Below, piece after piece: positions 27,377 to 36,056 of a DNA stretch of 64,000 nt. This DNA comes from CAJQLB01 sp905479065 (GTDB lineage Bacteria > Bacteroidota > Bacteroidia > Flavobacteriales > Flavobacteriaceae). The notes beneath the pieces are model-generated. The model searched no databases, was not told the origin of the DNA, and was given only the letters and a program-made list of their open reading frames with translations. Position 1 is the first letter of the stretch, and every line of letters begins with the position of its first letter. The stretch is taken from assembly GCA_943846735.1 (NCBI GenBank), contig OX044364.1, positions 1,984,001 to 2,048,000 of the forward strand. The letters run 5' to 3'. A program made the translations under genes and the position numbers.

Positions 27377-28106
27377 GTTGTATGTCATTGATAATAATTT
27401 GTTCAACTTTTTTGATAAGTTTTGGCGTATTGAGTTGATCGGTTGTTAGAGGTTTATGTACTTTAAAGAGAATATGCACCCCTAATCCTAGAGGGAATTT
27501 GCCATAACGTAATATTTTCCATGAATTATTAATTGTAATAGGAACAACAAGTGCATTAGGCATGTGTGTTATCAGTGTTTGTAGGCCTTTTGTTTTAAAT
27601 GGTTTTGGATGACCTGTTTTACTTCGGGTTCCTTCTGGAAATATAATAGCTGACCAGTTATTATTTGAAATTTTTTGTGCAAAATCTTTAATTGCTTTTA
27701 TAGATTTTAATGGCTGCTTTCGGTCAATTAAAACCGAACCACCATGACGTAAATTATAGGACACACTCGGAATACCTTTACCTAATTCTATTTTACTTAC
27801 AAATTTTGGATGGTATTTACTCATATAATAAAGCAAAGGGGGGATGTCATACATGCTTTGATGGTTCGCTACAATGATGAGTGGTTGGTCTGTAGGAATG
27901 TTATGGGGGTTTATAAAAGTAAAACGAGTACCAAGAATATTTAAGCACCGCATAAGCCAAAATTGTAAATAAACAACCGTTTTTTTATGTGCGTTATAAC
28001 CAATGATGTTGTGGGTAACCCATTGAATTGGATGGAAAATCAGCAAGGTTAATAAAAAGAAAAAAGCATAAACAAGAGATAAAGGGTACGCTAATAATTT
28101 CATCAT
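27363..28106 (-). CDS. plsC: 1-acyl-glycerol-3-phosphate acyltransferase
   Basis: PlsC-family enzyme that acylates lysophosphatidic acid to phosphatidic acid at the inner membrane. NHQSMYDIP is the catalytic HX4D motif and FPEGTRSK the phosphate-binding motif. Two hydrophobic stretches near the N-terminus (LLAYPLSLVYAFFFLLTLLI) anchor it. 247 residues is normal. Confidence 0.92.
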   Translation of the reverse strand: MMKLLAYPLSLVYAFFFLLTLLIFHPIQWVTHNIIGYNAHKKTVVYLQFWLMRCLNILGTRFTFINPHNIPTDQPLIIVANHQSMYDIPPLLYYMSKYHPKFVSKIELGKGIPSVSYNLRHGGSVLIDRKQPLKSIKAIKDFAQKISNNNWSAIIFPEGTRSKTGHPKPFKTKGLQTLITHMPNALVVPITINNSWKILRYGKFPLGLGVHILFKVHKPLTTDQLNTPKLIKKVEQIIINDIQHESK

Positions 28107-28193
28107 TTTTTGAAATAATAAAACAAATAGTTAGAAAAACTTATCATGGCAATAAATAAGGCTAGTCTGTGGTTAAAATTAGTCAAATAATTA

Positions 28194-28223
28194 TAAAAAA
28201 AAACCACGAAAATTTCGCGGTTT
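28194..28223 (-). terminator. Terminator after bacilliredoxin
   Basis: On the minus strand AAACCGCG pairs with CGTGGTTT, followed by a run of T, 24 bases after the bacilliredoxin stop. Confidence 0.75.
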
Positions 28224-28246
28224 CAATTACCTTCATTGTGTTGTTA

Positions 28247-28657
28247 TTAACAGTAGGTGTTATAAGCATCAATTAAGTTTTCAGCTATCAATTGAGCTGG
28301 ACGGCCTTCAATATGATGACGCTCAAGCATATGCACTAACTCCCCATTTTTAAATAAAGCCATGCATGGTGAACTAGGAGGGAAAGGAACCATGAATTCC
28401 CGTGCTTTGTTGGTTGCATCTTTGTCAACACCTGCAAAAACAGTGACTAAATGATCAGGACGATTCGTGTTTTGTAAACTTTCTCTTGCTCCTGGTCTCG
28501 CATTGGCAGCTGCACATCCACACACAGAATTAACAACGACCAAGGTAGTCCCTTTCTTCGCCATGGCAGTTTCAACTTCTTCAATATTGTGTAATTCGCT
28601 AAACCCCACTTTTGTGAGATCTTCTCGCATTGGTCTTACTAATTCTGCTGGATACAT
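28247..28657 (-). CDS. BrxA/BrxB family bacilliredoxin
   Basis: A 136-residue thioredoxin-fold protein with the CGC active-site motif in NSVCGCAAANARPG and the companion segment FPPSSPCMALFKNGELVHMLERH split across its middle. In Firmicutes the family removes bacillithiol from proteins; Bacteroidetes relatives probably do a similar disulfide reduction, possibly with another thiol. Monocistronic, with its own terminator and a minus-strand -7 box (TATCTTTG, 28698-28691). Confidence 0.9.
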   Translation of the reverse strand: MYPAELVRPMREDLTKVGFSELHNIEEVETAMAKKGTTLVVVNSVCGCAAANARPGARESLQNTNRPDHLVTVFAGVDKDATNKAREFMVPFPPSSPCMALFKNGELVHMLERHHIEGRPAQLIAENLIDAYNTYC

Positions 28658-28716
28658 ACGTATTGTTTTAAGAAAAATTATTTTGAATTACAAAGATACT
28701 ATTTGTCTTTAAATTT

Positions 28717-28748
28717 TTGATATCATCCTCTAACAAATACTATATTTG
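28717..28748 (+). promoter_or_regulatory. Promoter of J-domain gene (-33/-7)
   Basis: TTG 28717-28719 and TATATTTG 28741-28748, spacer 21. It overlaps the longer open frame that begins with TTG at 28746 and so supports the ATG at 28773. Confidence 0.6.
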
Positions 28749-28772
28749 GGTATAATTAAAATCTATAATTTA

Positions 28773-29513
28773 ATGAGTGTTTCAAAATGGATTGGAGCTT
28801 CTTTGGGTTGGACAGTTGGCGGTCCAATTGGTGCAATAGTTGGTCTTGCGTTAGCAAGTATCATTGATGGTGTTTCGGGAAACGTTGCTAAATCACCTTA
28901 CAGTAGTGATAAAAGAGAAACAAGAGGAGGCACAAGTTCTGGAGATTTTGAGCTCAGTTTACTTGTTTTAGCATCTGTGGTAATTAAAGCAGATAATCAT
29001 CAAGATCAACGTGAGTTGGACTTTGTGCGAAAGCAATTTTCAAAAATGTATGGAAAAAACCGTGCAAATCATGCTTTTAGGTTATTTAAAAACATCAATA
29101 AGCAGGAAATTTCAACAAGACAGGTTTGTCTTCAAATAAGACAAATGATGGATCATCCATCAAGGCTTCAACTTCTTCATTTTTTATTTGGTATCGCAAA
29201 GGCAGATAATGTTATTGTAGAAAGTGAAATTAATGAAATTCATAAAATATCTCAATATTTAGGGATTAGTAATAAAGATTTTGATAGTATTAAAGCGATG
29301 TTTCATAGTGGTCATGAAAACCCGTATCGTGTTTTAGAAATTTCAAAATCTGCTTCCGTAACTGATATTAAATCTGCTTACAGGAAAATGGCAAAAAAAT
29401 ACCATCCAGATCGTGTGATACATCTAGGAGAGGAGCATCAAAAAGGAGCCGAAGAAAAGTTTCGACGTGTTCAAGAAGCTTATGAGTTAATTAAAGCTGA
29501 AAAAAGATTTTGA
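28773..29513 (+). CDS. TerB-like and J-domain co-chaperone (DjlA-like)
   Basis: 246 residues from ATG 28773. A glycine-rich N-terminal hydrophobic segment (GASLGWTVGGPIGAIVGLAL) is followed by a TerB-type helical domain (about 55-165). A C-terminal J domain carries the HPD motif (YHPDRV) that stimulates DnaK. The order matches DjlA, a membrane-linked J protein. A promoter box just upstream decides the start. It is divergent from the bacilliredoxin gene. Confidence 0.88.
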   Translation: MSVSKWIGASLGWTVGGPIGAIVGLALASIIDGVSGNVAKSPYSSDKRETRGGTSSGDFELSLLVLASVVIKADNHQDQRELDFVRKQFSKMYGKNRANHAFRLFKNINKQEISTRQVCLQIRQMMDHPSRLQLLHFLFGIAKADNVIVESEINEIHKISQYLGISNKDFDSIKAMFHSGHENPYRVLEISKSASVTDIKSAYRKMAKKYHPDRVIHLGEEHQKGAEEKFRRVQEAYELIKAEKRF

Positions 29514-29535
29514 CTGGCTTCTGAAATGAAAAATC

Positions 29536-30204
29536 CTATTTCAAGCTAGCGGTTATTTTTTTCACATATTCGGAGGCTATGGTACTTGCACTTTTTGGAT
29601 TATCAAGCTGAGAGGTTACTACAGCAATTAATTGATTTTCGCCAGATTCTTTTAAGTTATATATGGTAGTTTCTAAAACATACAATCTAGAGGTGCTGGT
29701 TGTGGTTGTTTGAGGAACATAATTTCCGATGGTATGGTATGAAACAGGATTGTAATAATATCCATAAAAACCACCATAGTAACGTGGGTAATATCCATAA
29801 TAATTACCACCAGCATAATACCCTCCGTCTTGTTGAACCCGGGTACTCTCTTGATAATCTTTCATAACGGTTAAAACCACACCATCGAATCCTTCCGCCT
29901 TTAATATTTCTTGAAGTTGTTTTTGGCCTTCTTCAGTTTTTGGAGCGTTGGGCTTAATACTACCAAATTTCGCAAAACTTGCCGTTGCTTTAAACCCATT
30001 TTCATTCATTTGTTTTACAATTTCATTTTCAAACGCAATTCGAGCCTGTTGATTGTCTGTTCTAGCAACAACTAAGAAACTGTTTTCTTTAATTTTTGAA
30101 ATATCATTATTTTTTTTCCAAGAATCAAGTACTTTAACGCTTGAACAGTTTTGAATGGAGATGCAAATTAGTAATGTGCATAATAGGGTAGTGAATACTT
30201 TCAT
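29536..30204 (-). CDS. Putative lipoprotein with Tyr/Gly-rich segment
   Basis: A 222-residue exported protein. The leader MKVFTTLLCTLLICISIQNC ends in a plausible lipid-modified Cys followed by SS. The body includes a Tyr/Gly-rich stretch (about 125-152), probably a surface loop. The arrangement (VKVLDSWKK near the start, a paired beta-sheet fold, a C-terminal ASEYVKKI) is like the DUF4136-type lipoproteins of Gram-negatives. Function unknown. Confidence 0.8.
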   Translation of the reverse strand: MKVFTTLLCTLLICISIQNCSSVKVLDSWKKNNDISKIKENSFLVVARTDNQQARIAFENEIVKQMNENGFKATASFAKFGSIKPNAPKTEEGQKQLQEILKAEGFDGVVLTVMKDYQESTRVQQDGGYYAGGNYYGYYPRYYGGFYGYYYNPVSYHTIGNYVPQTTTTSTSRLYVLETTIYNLKESGENQLIAVVTSQLDNPKSASTIASEYVKKITASLK

Positions 30205-30340
30205 AATAATCGCAGTTAAAAGAAGATTTAAATATATTTAAATATAAAGTTTTTCTTTTACAGCGCATAATTTTTTACTGATATTAACGATATCAGCACT
30301 GAAATATGTAACAATTAAACCTAAATAAATTTAGAAATGA

Positions 30341-31501
30341 CTAGCCTCGAAATAGGAAAAAGTCATCTTTCATGTCTTCAATTTGCGAGTCTTCATTAGT
30401 GATAATATAATCAATAGCTTTTGACGTAAACAAGTCTCCTTTTTTAGTTAAAGAAATAATATTCATATCGATGGTTATCATATTATTTTTTAGAGCTAAA
30501 TTTAAAACTCTCGTAGCCGTTACTTTTTGCCAATTAATGTGTTCGCGTAAATGATTGATATGACGTTCATTGTTGTCTGTATGATTTTTTAAGTGAAGTA
30601 AAAATGTAAGAAGGGATACTTCAGTTTGTTGTTGCCGTTCTCGGTACATTACGGCAATTACCCCTTTGGTAGGAGCAAATAAGTAGACAAATAGGAATAT
30701 TAATCCTAGAACTGTTGTCATTGAGCCGGCAATTGAGGCATCCAACCAATGAGCTAACCAGTATCCGGAAATGGCGCTTGATACACCAATAACAACAGCA
30801 AGCACTAACATTTTTTTTAAATTTGTAGTAAGTAAGTAAGCTGTAGCTGCAGGAGCAATCATTAATGCGACTACCAAAATTGCACCAACAGCATCAAATG
30901 CTCCAACGGTTGTTACCGAGGACACAGACATTAGACCATAATGGATAATGACAGGTGAAAACCCAAGAGATGAAGCAAGTCCTTTATCGAAGGTGCTAAC
31001 TTTTAATTCTTTGAAAAAAGTGATTACCAAGGTGATGGTTATTAAAAGAATCGAACCGATAATGTAGAGTGATTTAGGCCCCATATCTACTCCAAAAACA
31101 ACTAATCTGTCAAAAGGAGCAAAGGCTAATTCTCCCAATAAAACAGCATCAATGTCAAGGTGAACATCATTGGCATTTTTAGCAATTAAAATTACTCCAA
31201 TACTAAATAATGCTGGAAAAACTAAACCAATCGCGGTGTCTTCTTTTACAAGTTTTGTTTTTTGAATATACTCAACTAATACGACGGTAATTATCCCTGT
31301 AAACGCCGCAAGTAAAATTAACAAAGGAGAATTTAAGTTGTGAGTAATGAAAAACCCAATGACAACGCCAGGCAATATAGAATGACTTATAGCATCACTA
31401 ATCATAGCCATTTTTCTTAAAACTAAAAAAGTTCCCGGAATTGCACAAGCTACCGCTACTAAACTAGCAATAAGTTGTATTTCTATTTGAGCGCTATTCA
31501 T
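30341..31501 (-). CDS. Metal ABC transporter permease with C-terminal winged helix
   Basis: ABC-3 family permease of TroC/TroD/ZnuB type with about eight membrane segments (residues 1-275). I chose the ATG at 31501 (MNSAQIEIQLIASL); it overlaps the preceding gene by eight bases, whereas the longer frame adds sixteen unlikely residues. About 110 extra residues follow the membrane part and look like a winged helix (LNLALKNNMITIDMN then ISLTKKGDLF). Last gene of the DtxR metal operon; it should pair with the other permease to move Mn, Zn or Fe across the inner membrane. Confidence 0.9.
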   Translation of the reverse strand: MNSAQIEIQLIASLVAVACAIPGTFLVLRKMAMISDAISHSILPGVVIGFFITHNLNSPLLILLAAFTGIITVVLVEYIQKTKLVKEDTAIGLVFPALFSIGVILIAKNANDVHLDIDAVLLGELAFAPFDRLVVFGVDMGPKSLYIIGSILLITITLVITFFKELKVSTFDKGLASSLGFSPVIIHYGLMSVSSVTTVGAFDAVGAILVVALMIAPAATAYLLTTNLKKMLVLAVVIGVSSAISGYWLAHWLDASIAGSMTTVLGLIFLFVYLFAPTKGVIAVMYRERQQQTEVSLLTFLLHLKNHTDNNERHINHLREHINWQKVTATRVLNLALKNNMITIDMNIISLTKKGDLFTSKAIDYIITNEDSQIEDMKDDFFLFRG

Positions 31502-32618
31502 GACGAGATTGTTGGTTATATAAATTTGAAGCGGTTTTGAAGCCCTCATCAGTTAGACTCCACATATTTCCATGTAATGTTACATAGTTTTTTTTGACTA
31601 ATTTCTGTAAAGTTTTTCGCGTATAGCCTTGAAAATTATTTAAAATTTTAATCGCATGAGGATGAGAAATATTCTTATGATTTTCAGCGATATGAAACAT
31701 AAAGGCTAAGGTCTTGTGAAGTTCTAAATCTCGGCGATTTTTGATGAATCTAAGTTGCTTAAACAGTAGACCTCTACTTGGAGAGAATACGAAGGAGAAC
31801 ATAACGAAAACACTAGCAACAAGCACAATTATTGGTCCTGTTGATAGGTTGTTTTGACTGGCACTTATAGCTGTCCCAAACACTCCTGATAGAGCACCAA
31901 AAAGAGCTGCCAAGAACACCATCGTTGCTAAACTATTAGTCCATTGTCGAGCGGCTGCGGCAGGAGCTAAAAGCATGGCACTCATCAATACCACTCCAAC
32001 AGTTTGTAGGCCTAAAACAATGGCTAAAACAATAAACGTAGTAATTAAGATATCAATTAACTGTGTATTAAAGCCAAGTGTTTCTGTGTAGTCTTTATCA
32101 AAAAGAAGAAGTTTGAATTCCTTCCAAAATAGCATCAAAATAAATAAACATACTCCGGTAGATATTGTCATCATCCAAACATCACTTTCTACAAGAGTTG
32201 CTGCTTGACCAAATAAATATTTGTCTAAACCTGCTTGATTTGCATCAGGTTGTTTTTGAATAAAAGTGAGTAATAGCATACCAAATCCAAAGAATAAGGA
32301 TAAAATTAGACCAAGTGCTGTGTCAGATTTTAAATGAGTTTTGGCAACAATTCCCCTAATCCAAAATGTTCCAATTAAGCCACTGATTAACGCCCCTATT
32401 AGCAGAACATTACCATCTTTAATACCAGTAATTAAAAATGCAATCGCAATTCCAGGCAAGGCAGCATGTGAAATAGCATCACCCAGTAAACTTTCCTTCC
32501 TAAGGACAGCAAAACTGCCAAGCATACCGGTCACAGCCCCTAGAATTGCAGTGCCGAAAGTAATTGTTCGTAGCGTGTAGTCACTAAATACGAGTGAAAT
32601 ATACTCTTGTAAATCCAT
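31494..32618 (-). CDS. Metal ABC transporter permease with C-terminal winged helix
   Basis: First of two ABC-3 permeases, 374 residues, membrane part about 1-285 (GDAISHAALPGIAIAFL is the family's conserved loop). The tail (about 295-374) has the shape of a DtxR/MarR-like winged helix: HPHAIKILNNFQG, YTRKTLQKLVKKNYV, then WSLTDEGFKTASNLY. In Chlamydia the YtgC permease is fused to a DtxR-type repressor, a comparable design. It overlaps the ATPase gene by one base. Confidence 0.9.
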   Translation of the reverse strand: MDLQEYISLVFSDYTLRTITFGTAILGAVTGMLGSFAVLRKESLLGDAISHAALPGIAIAFLITGIKDGNVLLIGALISGLIGTFWIRGIVAKTHLKSDTALGLILSLFFGFGMLLLTFIQKQPDANQAGLDKYLFGQAATLVESDVWMMTISTGVCLFILMLFWKEFKLLLFDKDYTETLGFNTQLIDILITTFIVLAIVLGLQTVGVVLMSAMLLAPAAAARQWTNSLATMVFLAALFGALSGVFGTAISASQNNLSTGPIIVLVASVFVMFSFVFSPSRGLLFKQLRFIKNRRDLELHKTLAFMFHIAENHKNISHPHAIKILNNFQGYTRKTLQKLVKKNYVTLHGNMWSLTDEGFKTASNLYNQQSRHE

Positions 32619-33355
32619 TACTCTTGAATACTTACTTTATAATTAATGCCATAAGTTTTAGTTAAATTTTCATCATTAAAAATGTCTTTCACTGGTCCTG
32701 TTGCAATCTTTTTTACATTTAAAAAGGTGACCCAATCAAAATACTCAGGAACCGTTTGTAAATCGTGATGAACTACGATTACTGTTTTTCCAGCTTTCCG
32801 TAATTCTTTTAAAATATTAATGATAGCAATTTCAGTTGTTGCGTCAACACCTTGAAAAGGCTCATCCATAAAATATATGGAGGCATTTTGCACTAAGGCT
32901 CTTGCTAAAAATATTCGTTGTTGCTGTCCCCCAGAGAGTTGACTGATTTGTCGATTCTTTAGCGATAGCATCCCAACTTTTTCTAAAGCTTCCAGTGCTG
33001 CTTTTTTTTCTTTCTGGCGTGGTCGTTTGATCCATCCTAAGCTTCCGTAGGTCCCCATTAACACAACATCAAGAGCTGTTGTTGGGAAGTCCCAATCTAC
33101 ACTTCCCTTCTGAGGAACATAGGCAACTAACTTTCTTTGTTTGATGTAGGGCTTTCCGTAAATAGAAATACTGCCAGCGATTGGTTTTAGTATTCCTAAT
33201 ATAGACTTAATGAGTGTAGATTTTCCTGCCCCATTTGGACCAACAATGGCCATGAGAACTCCTTCTGGAATTTCTAAATCAATATCCCAAAGAACGGGCT
33301 TATAATTATAAGCAACAGTTAAATCATCAACTTTTACAGCTATTTTCTTATTCAT
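32618..33355 (-). CDS. Metal ABC transporter ATP-binding protein
   Basis: ABC ATPase of 245 residues with Walker A GPNGAGKST, signature LSGGQQQR, Walker B IYFMDEPF and the H-loop VVHHD. It powers import by the two adjacent permeases. The start codon overlaps the stop of the substrate-binding protein gene by one base. Confidence 0.95.
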   Translation of the reverse strand: MNKKIAVKVDDLTVAYNYKPVLWDIDLEIPEGVLMAIVGPNGAGKSTLIKSILGILKPIAGSISIYGKPYIKQRKLVAYVPQKGSVDWDFPTTALDVVLMGTYGSLGWIKRPRQKEKKAALEALEKVGMLSLKNRQISQLSGGQQQRIFLARALVQNASIYFMDEPFQGVDATTEIAIINILKELRKAGKTVIVVHHDLQTVPEYFDWVTFLNVKKIATGPVKDIFNDENLTKTYGINYKVSIQE

Positions 33356-34257
33356 TATTGCAATGCATTAACAATGGTATTGACGTTGTGCTCAAACATT
33401 CCAATGTAGGTGCCTTCAAAAGTGTCTTTATTTCCAAGAGCATCCGAGTACAGCGTTCCTCCAATAATCACGTTATGCCCTTTCGAATTCACTGCTGCTT
33501 GAAGCGCTTCAATGGTGCGTCTTGGAACAGAGCTTTCAATGAAAATTGCGTTTACTTGTTTTTCAATAATAAAAGCTGCTAGTTTTTGAACATCCTTGAC
33601 ACCGGCTTCTGTCGCCGTGGACAACCCTTGTAAACCAACAACTTCAAAGCCATAAATCTTACCAAAATAGTTAAAGGCGTCATGCGCAGTAACTAAAACT
33701 CTTTTGTCTTCAGAAAGTGTATTTATGGTAGCCCTTATATTTCTTTGGAGATTGTTTAATTTTTCTATGTAAATTATTTTATTCTTCAAAAATACAGCAG
33801 CATTTTTAGGATCTTTTTCAGATAGAACTTCCGCTACTTTATGAGCAAATAGTTTAAAATATTCAATATTAAACCAAACATGCGGATCGAAATTAGAGGC
33901 AAAATAGTCAGACCCAATTAAAGTGCTTTTGTCAATTTCTTCAGCTAAAGCAACAGGTGTTTTGTTAGACATTTTTTCAAACACCTCAACCAACTTTCCT
34001 TCTAGATGTAATCCATTAAAAAAGATGATGTCAGCGTTTACTAATTTAGTAACATCTCCTTCACTTGCCTTGTATAAATGAGGATCAACACCACTCCCCA
34101 TGAGTCCTTGAACTTTTATGACCTGTCCTCCAATATTTGTGACTAAATCAGTAATCATGGTCGTGGTTGTTACAACGATTAACACATCATTTGTTTCTTT
34201 GTTTTGCTCGCAATTGAACATCAGTAAAACGAGAGATAATAAGATACTTTTTTTCAT
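33355..34257 (-). CDS. Metal ABC transporter substrate-binding lipoprotein
   Basis: TroA/ZnuA-type binding protein (300 aa) with a lipoprotein leader (MKKSILLSLVLLMFNC). Likely metal ligands are His in GVDPHLYK, His in FDPHVWFN, His in TAHDAFNYFG and Asp in YSDALG. The segment GFEVVGLQGLSTATEAG is like Treponema TroA, a Zn/Mn binder, rather than the PsaA type. It lies in the periplasm, tethered to a membrane, and delivers metal to the permeases encoded downstream. Confidence 0.93.
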   Translation of the reverse strand: MKKSILLSLVLLMFNCEQNKETNDVLIVVTTTTMITDLVTNIGGQVIKVQGLMGSGVDPHLYKASEGDVTKLVNADIIFFNGLHLEGKLVEVFEKMSNKTPVALAEEIDKSTLIGSDYFASNFDPHVWFNIEYFKLFAHKVAEVLSEKDPKNAAVFLKNKIIYIEKLNNLQRNIRATINTLSEDKRVLVTAHDAFNYFGKIYGFEVVGLQGLSTATEAGVKDVQKLAAFIIEKQVNAIFIESSVPRRTIEALQAAVNSKGHNVIIGGTLYSDALGNKDTFEGTYIGMFEHNVNTIVNALQ

Positions 34258-34260
34258 TAA

Positions 34261-35061
34261 TTAGTTCTTTTTTAAAAATCGAAAACTTGCACCTAAACCA
34301 ATTAAGATATCTTGGCCGCTAGTTAGGCTTGTTCCAAGATAAGTGTCAAGTTGTAAATTATTAGAAATTAAATAAGTGAATCCAGCATCCCAATAATGAT
34401 TGGCTTTGCTGTCTTCTGGTAAGTCACCATAAAGTTCAACATAAAATCCAAAGCGACTTGTGAGACTGTGCCCATATGCAACGGTGTAAATTCCTGAAAC
34501 TTCGGGGGAGTCATTACCCCATTCTGCCCCTAGATTATAACCTAAGCTTGATTTATCATTTAGAGTGTGAGAGAGAGAAAATCTGAAATCTACTGCCGTC
34601 GATTCTGGTCTAAAATCTTTAGAGGCACTAAATAAAGGAAAAATATGGCCAATGAACGCAATTTCGGGCATTCCATTTTGCTCTTTTGAAACATCAATTT
34701 TAACTCCCAATAACAAAGGAGATAATCCGCTAGTGATATTATTTAATTTAAGGTTGTTTTCGGTGGTAATACCTTCTACAAAATCCCAACCAATTCTTAG
34801 TTCAAGATTTTCTAAAATTCCATAGCGAATTAAGGTAGTGTTGATTGTGTAATTCTTGAAATTGACATTATTATTTGTAAAGGAATCATAAAAAGCGCCT
34901 GTTTCAATTTGAAGAGTTCCCTTTCCAACAGTAGATGATGCTTCCGTAGCATCTGGCCTGTCAGTAATAAGTACATTAGGAATCTCAATTTCTTGACTAA
35001 AAGAGTTGTTGAAAACGAGTATCGATACTAATAAAAATAGGTAATTGTTAATTAATTTCAT
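34261..35061 (-). CDS. Candidate outer-membrane beta-barrel of the metal operon
   Basis: About 266 residues from ATG 35061 (MKLINNYLFLLVSILVF), which gives a normal signal peptide; the frame is open 17 codons further. The mature part has alternating strands and the opening ITDRPDATEASSTVGKGTLQIETG-like block (first residues ITDRPD) of the outer-membrane 'transporter' proteins related to phenol MetA. Its last residue is aromatic-adjacent (SFRFLKKN), less typical of a barrel end. It lies between the DtxR regulator and the TroA-like gene with overlaps or gaps of a few bases, so it is probably part of metal uptake across the outer membrane. No TonB plug is present. Confidence 0.75.
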   Translation of the reverse strand: MKLINNYLFLLVSILVFNNSFSQEIEIPNVLITDRPDATEASSTVGKGTLQIETGAFYDSFTNNNVNFKNYTINTTLIRYGILENLELRIGWDFVEGITTENNLKLNNITSGLSPLLLGVKIDVSKEQNGMPEIAFIGHIFPLFSASKDFRPESTAVDFRFSLSHTLNDKSSLGYNLGAEWGNDSPEVSGIYTVAYGHSLTSRFGFYVELYGDLPEDSKANHYWDAGFTYLISNNLQLDTYLGTSLTSGQDILIGLGASFRFLKKN

Positions 35062-35707
35062 TGACATATATGATGTTTGTAAAATCCTTGTTAAGAAGAA
35101 TGGTATTGCCATTAATTGTTATTTGAGTCATTTTGTTTTTAACGAATTGTTTATTAACGGTTAAACGGTTTCCAAATTTCAATCCATTTTGCGCACAAAA
35201 ATCAAAAAACTCTTTATCATCACTCATTAATCTAGATATTAAATAGACGTTCCCCTCTTCGGTGTTTGATAGTGAAATGGATAAGTCTTTTGTTGTGATT
35301 TCACCTTTTGCATTAGGTATTGGATCACCATGGGGATCAAATTTTGGGTTACCTAAGTATGCGCTAATTTTTTCGACTAAAAAATCCGATGTTTCATGCT
35401 CTAACAATTCGGCTTCTCTGTGAATATCATGTAAAGACATGTCAAATGTTTTATGTAAAAAAGCCTCCCAAAGACGGTGTTTACGTATGATATTCAAAGC
35501 CATTTTTTCACCTTGCTTTGTTAATTTTAGTGGTTGGTACTTTGTGTAGTTTAACAGGTCTTTTAAAGCCAGTTTTTTAGCCATATCAGTGGCTGCAGCA
35601 TTAGAAATACCTAGTATTTTTGCAATATTACCTGGCTTTGTGTTATTGATGTCATTTTGATCATTTTTGTAGATAGCTTTAACAAAGTTTTCAATAGCTA
35701 CAGACAT
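35048..35707 (-). CDS. DtxR/MntR family metal-dependent repressor
   Basis: A 219-residue regulator. The N-terminal winged helix has the recognition region (GNIAKILGISNAAATDMAKKL). The dimerisation and metal-binding domain has RKHRLWE and EAELLEHE. A C-terminal SH3-like FeoA domain completes the full-length form. It heads the operon and has a palindrome across its promoter, so it probably represses itself and the importer when metal is plentiful. The first-helix residues that MntR uses as ligands (Asp8, Glu11) appear as Asn and Lys here, so the metal may differ from Mn. Confidence 0.9.
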   Translation of the reverse strand: MSVAIENFVKAIYKNDQNDINNTKPGNIAKILGISNAAATDMAKKLALKDLLNYTKYQPLKLTKQGEKMALNIIRKHRLWEAFLHKTFDMSLHDIHREAELLEHETSDFLVEKISAYLGNPKFDPHGDPIPNAKGEITTKDLSISLSNTEEGNVYLISRLMSDDKEFFDFCAQNGLKFGNRLTVNKQFVKNKMTQITINGNTILLNKDFTNIIYVNEIN

Positions 35708-35729
35708 ATTTAAGTTGTTTTAATTTAAA

Positions 35730-35747
35730 ATTTAAGCTTACTTAAAT
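35730..35747. promoter_or_regulatory. Palindromic candidate DtxR operator
   Basis: ATTTAAGCTTACTTAAAT is a perfect 7-bp inverted repeat (ATTTAAG/CTTAAAT) around four bases. It lies immediately downstream of a minus-strand -7 box and 23 bases before the dtxR start. Size and position suit a DtxR-family operator. Confidence 0.5.
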
Positions 35748-35752
35748 CTTGA

Positions 35753-35782
35753 CAAATGTAATACAAATATTATTGCAAACAA
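35753..35782 (-). promoter_or_regulatory. Promoter of DtxR metal operon
   Basis: Read on the minus strand: TTG at 35782-35780, 19-base spacer, TACATTTG at 35760-35753, matching TTG-N17-23-TAnnTTTG. Expected transcription start falls at the palindrome. Confidence 0.55.
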
Positions 35783-35921
35783 GGCTTTTGATGATTAAAT
35801 AAAATAGATGATCTAAACATAGGGGTTTTATCAGGGCCTATAAAGTCATGAAGTAGGAGGTATTCACGAAGAATTTTATGGCTATTGATAGGAAAATATC
35901 AAGTAATCAGTAATTATTCAT

Positions 35922-36056
35922 CTAGCAATCACAGTTCTTTCCCTTACAACCGGAGGTCTGTTTTTTGCGAGTGTTTCGTGCATATTTATTTACTAAAAAG
36001 GCGAGCGCAAAAATTCCGATAATTGCAATACTGATATGTTGAAATAAAGAACTCAT
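35922..36056 (-). CDS. FeoB-associated Cys-rich membrane protein
   Basis: A 44-residue protein, MSSLFQHISIAIIGIFALAF followed by a short basic stretch and the tail GCKGKNCDC. One transmembrane helix (about 7-23) and three C-terminal cysteines match the FeoB-associated family (PF12669), which often follows feoB. Its ATG overlaps the feoB stop codon by one base (TAATG). It probably sits in the inner membrane with FeoB; the cysteines may bind iron or a cluster. Confidence 0.85.
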   Translation of the reverse strand: MSSLFQHISIAIIGIFALAFLVNKYARNTRKKQTSGCKGKNCDC

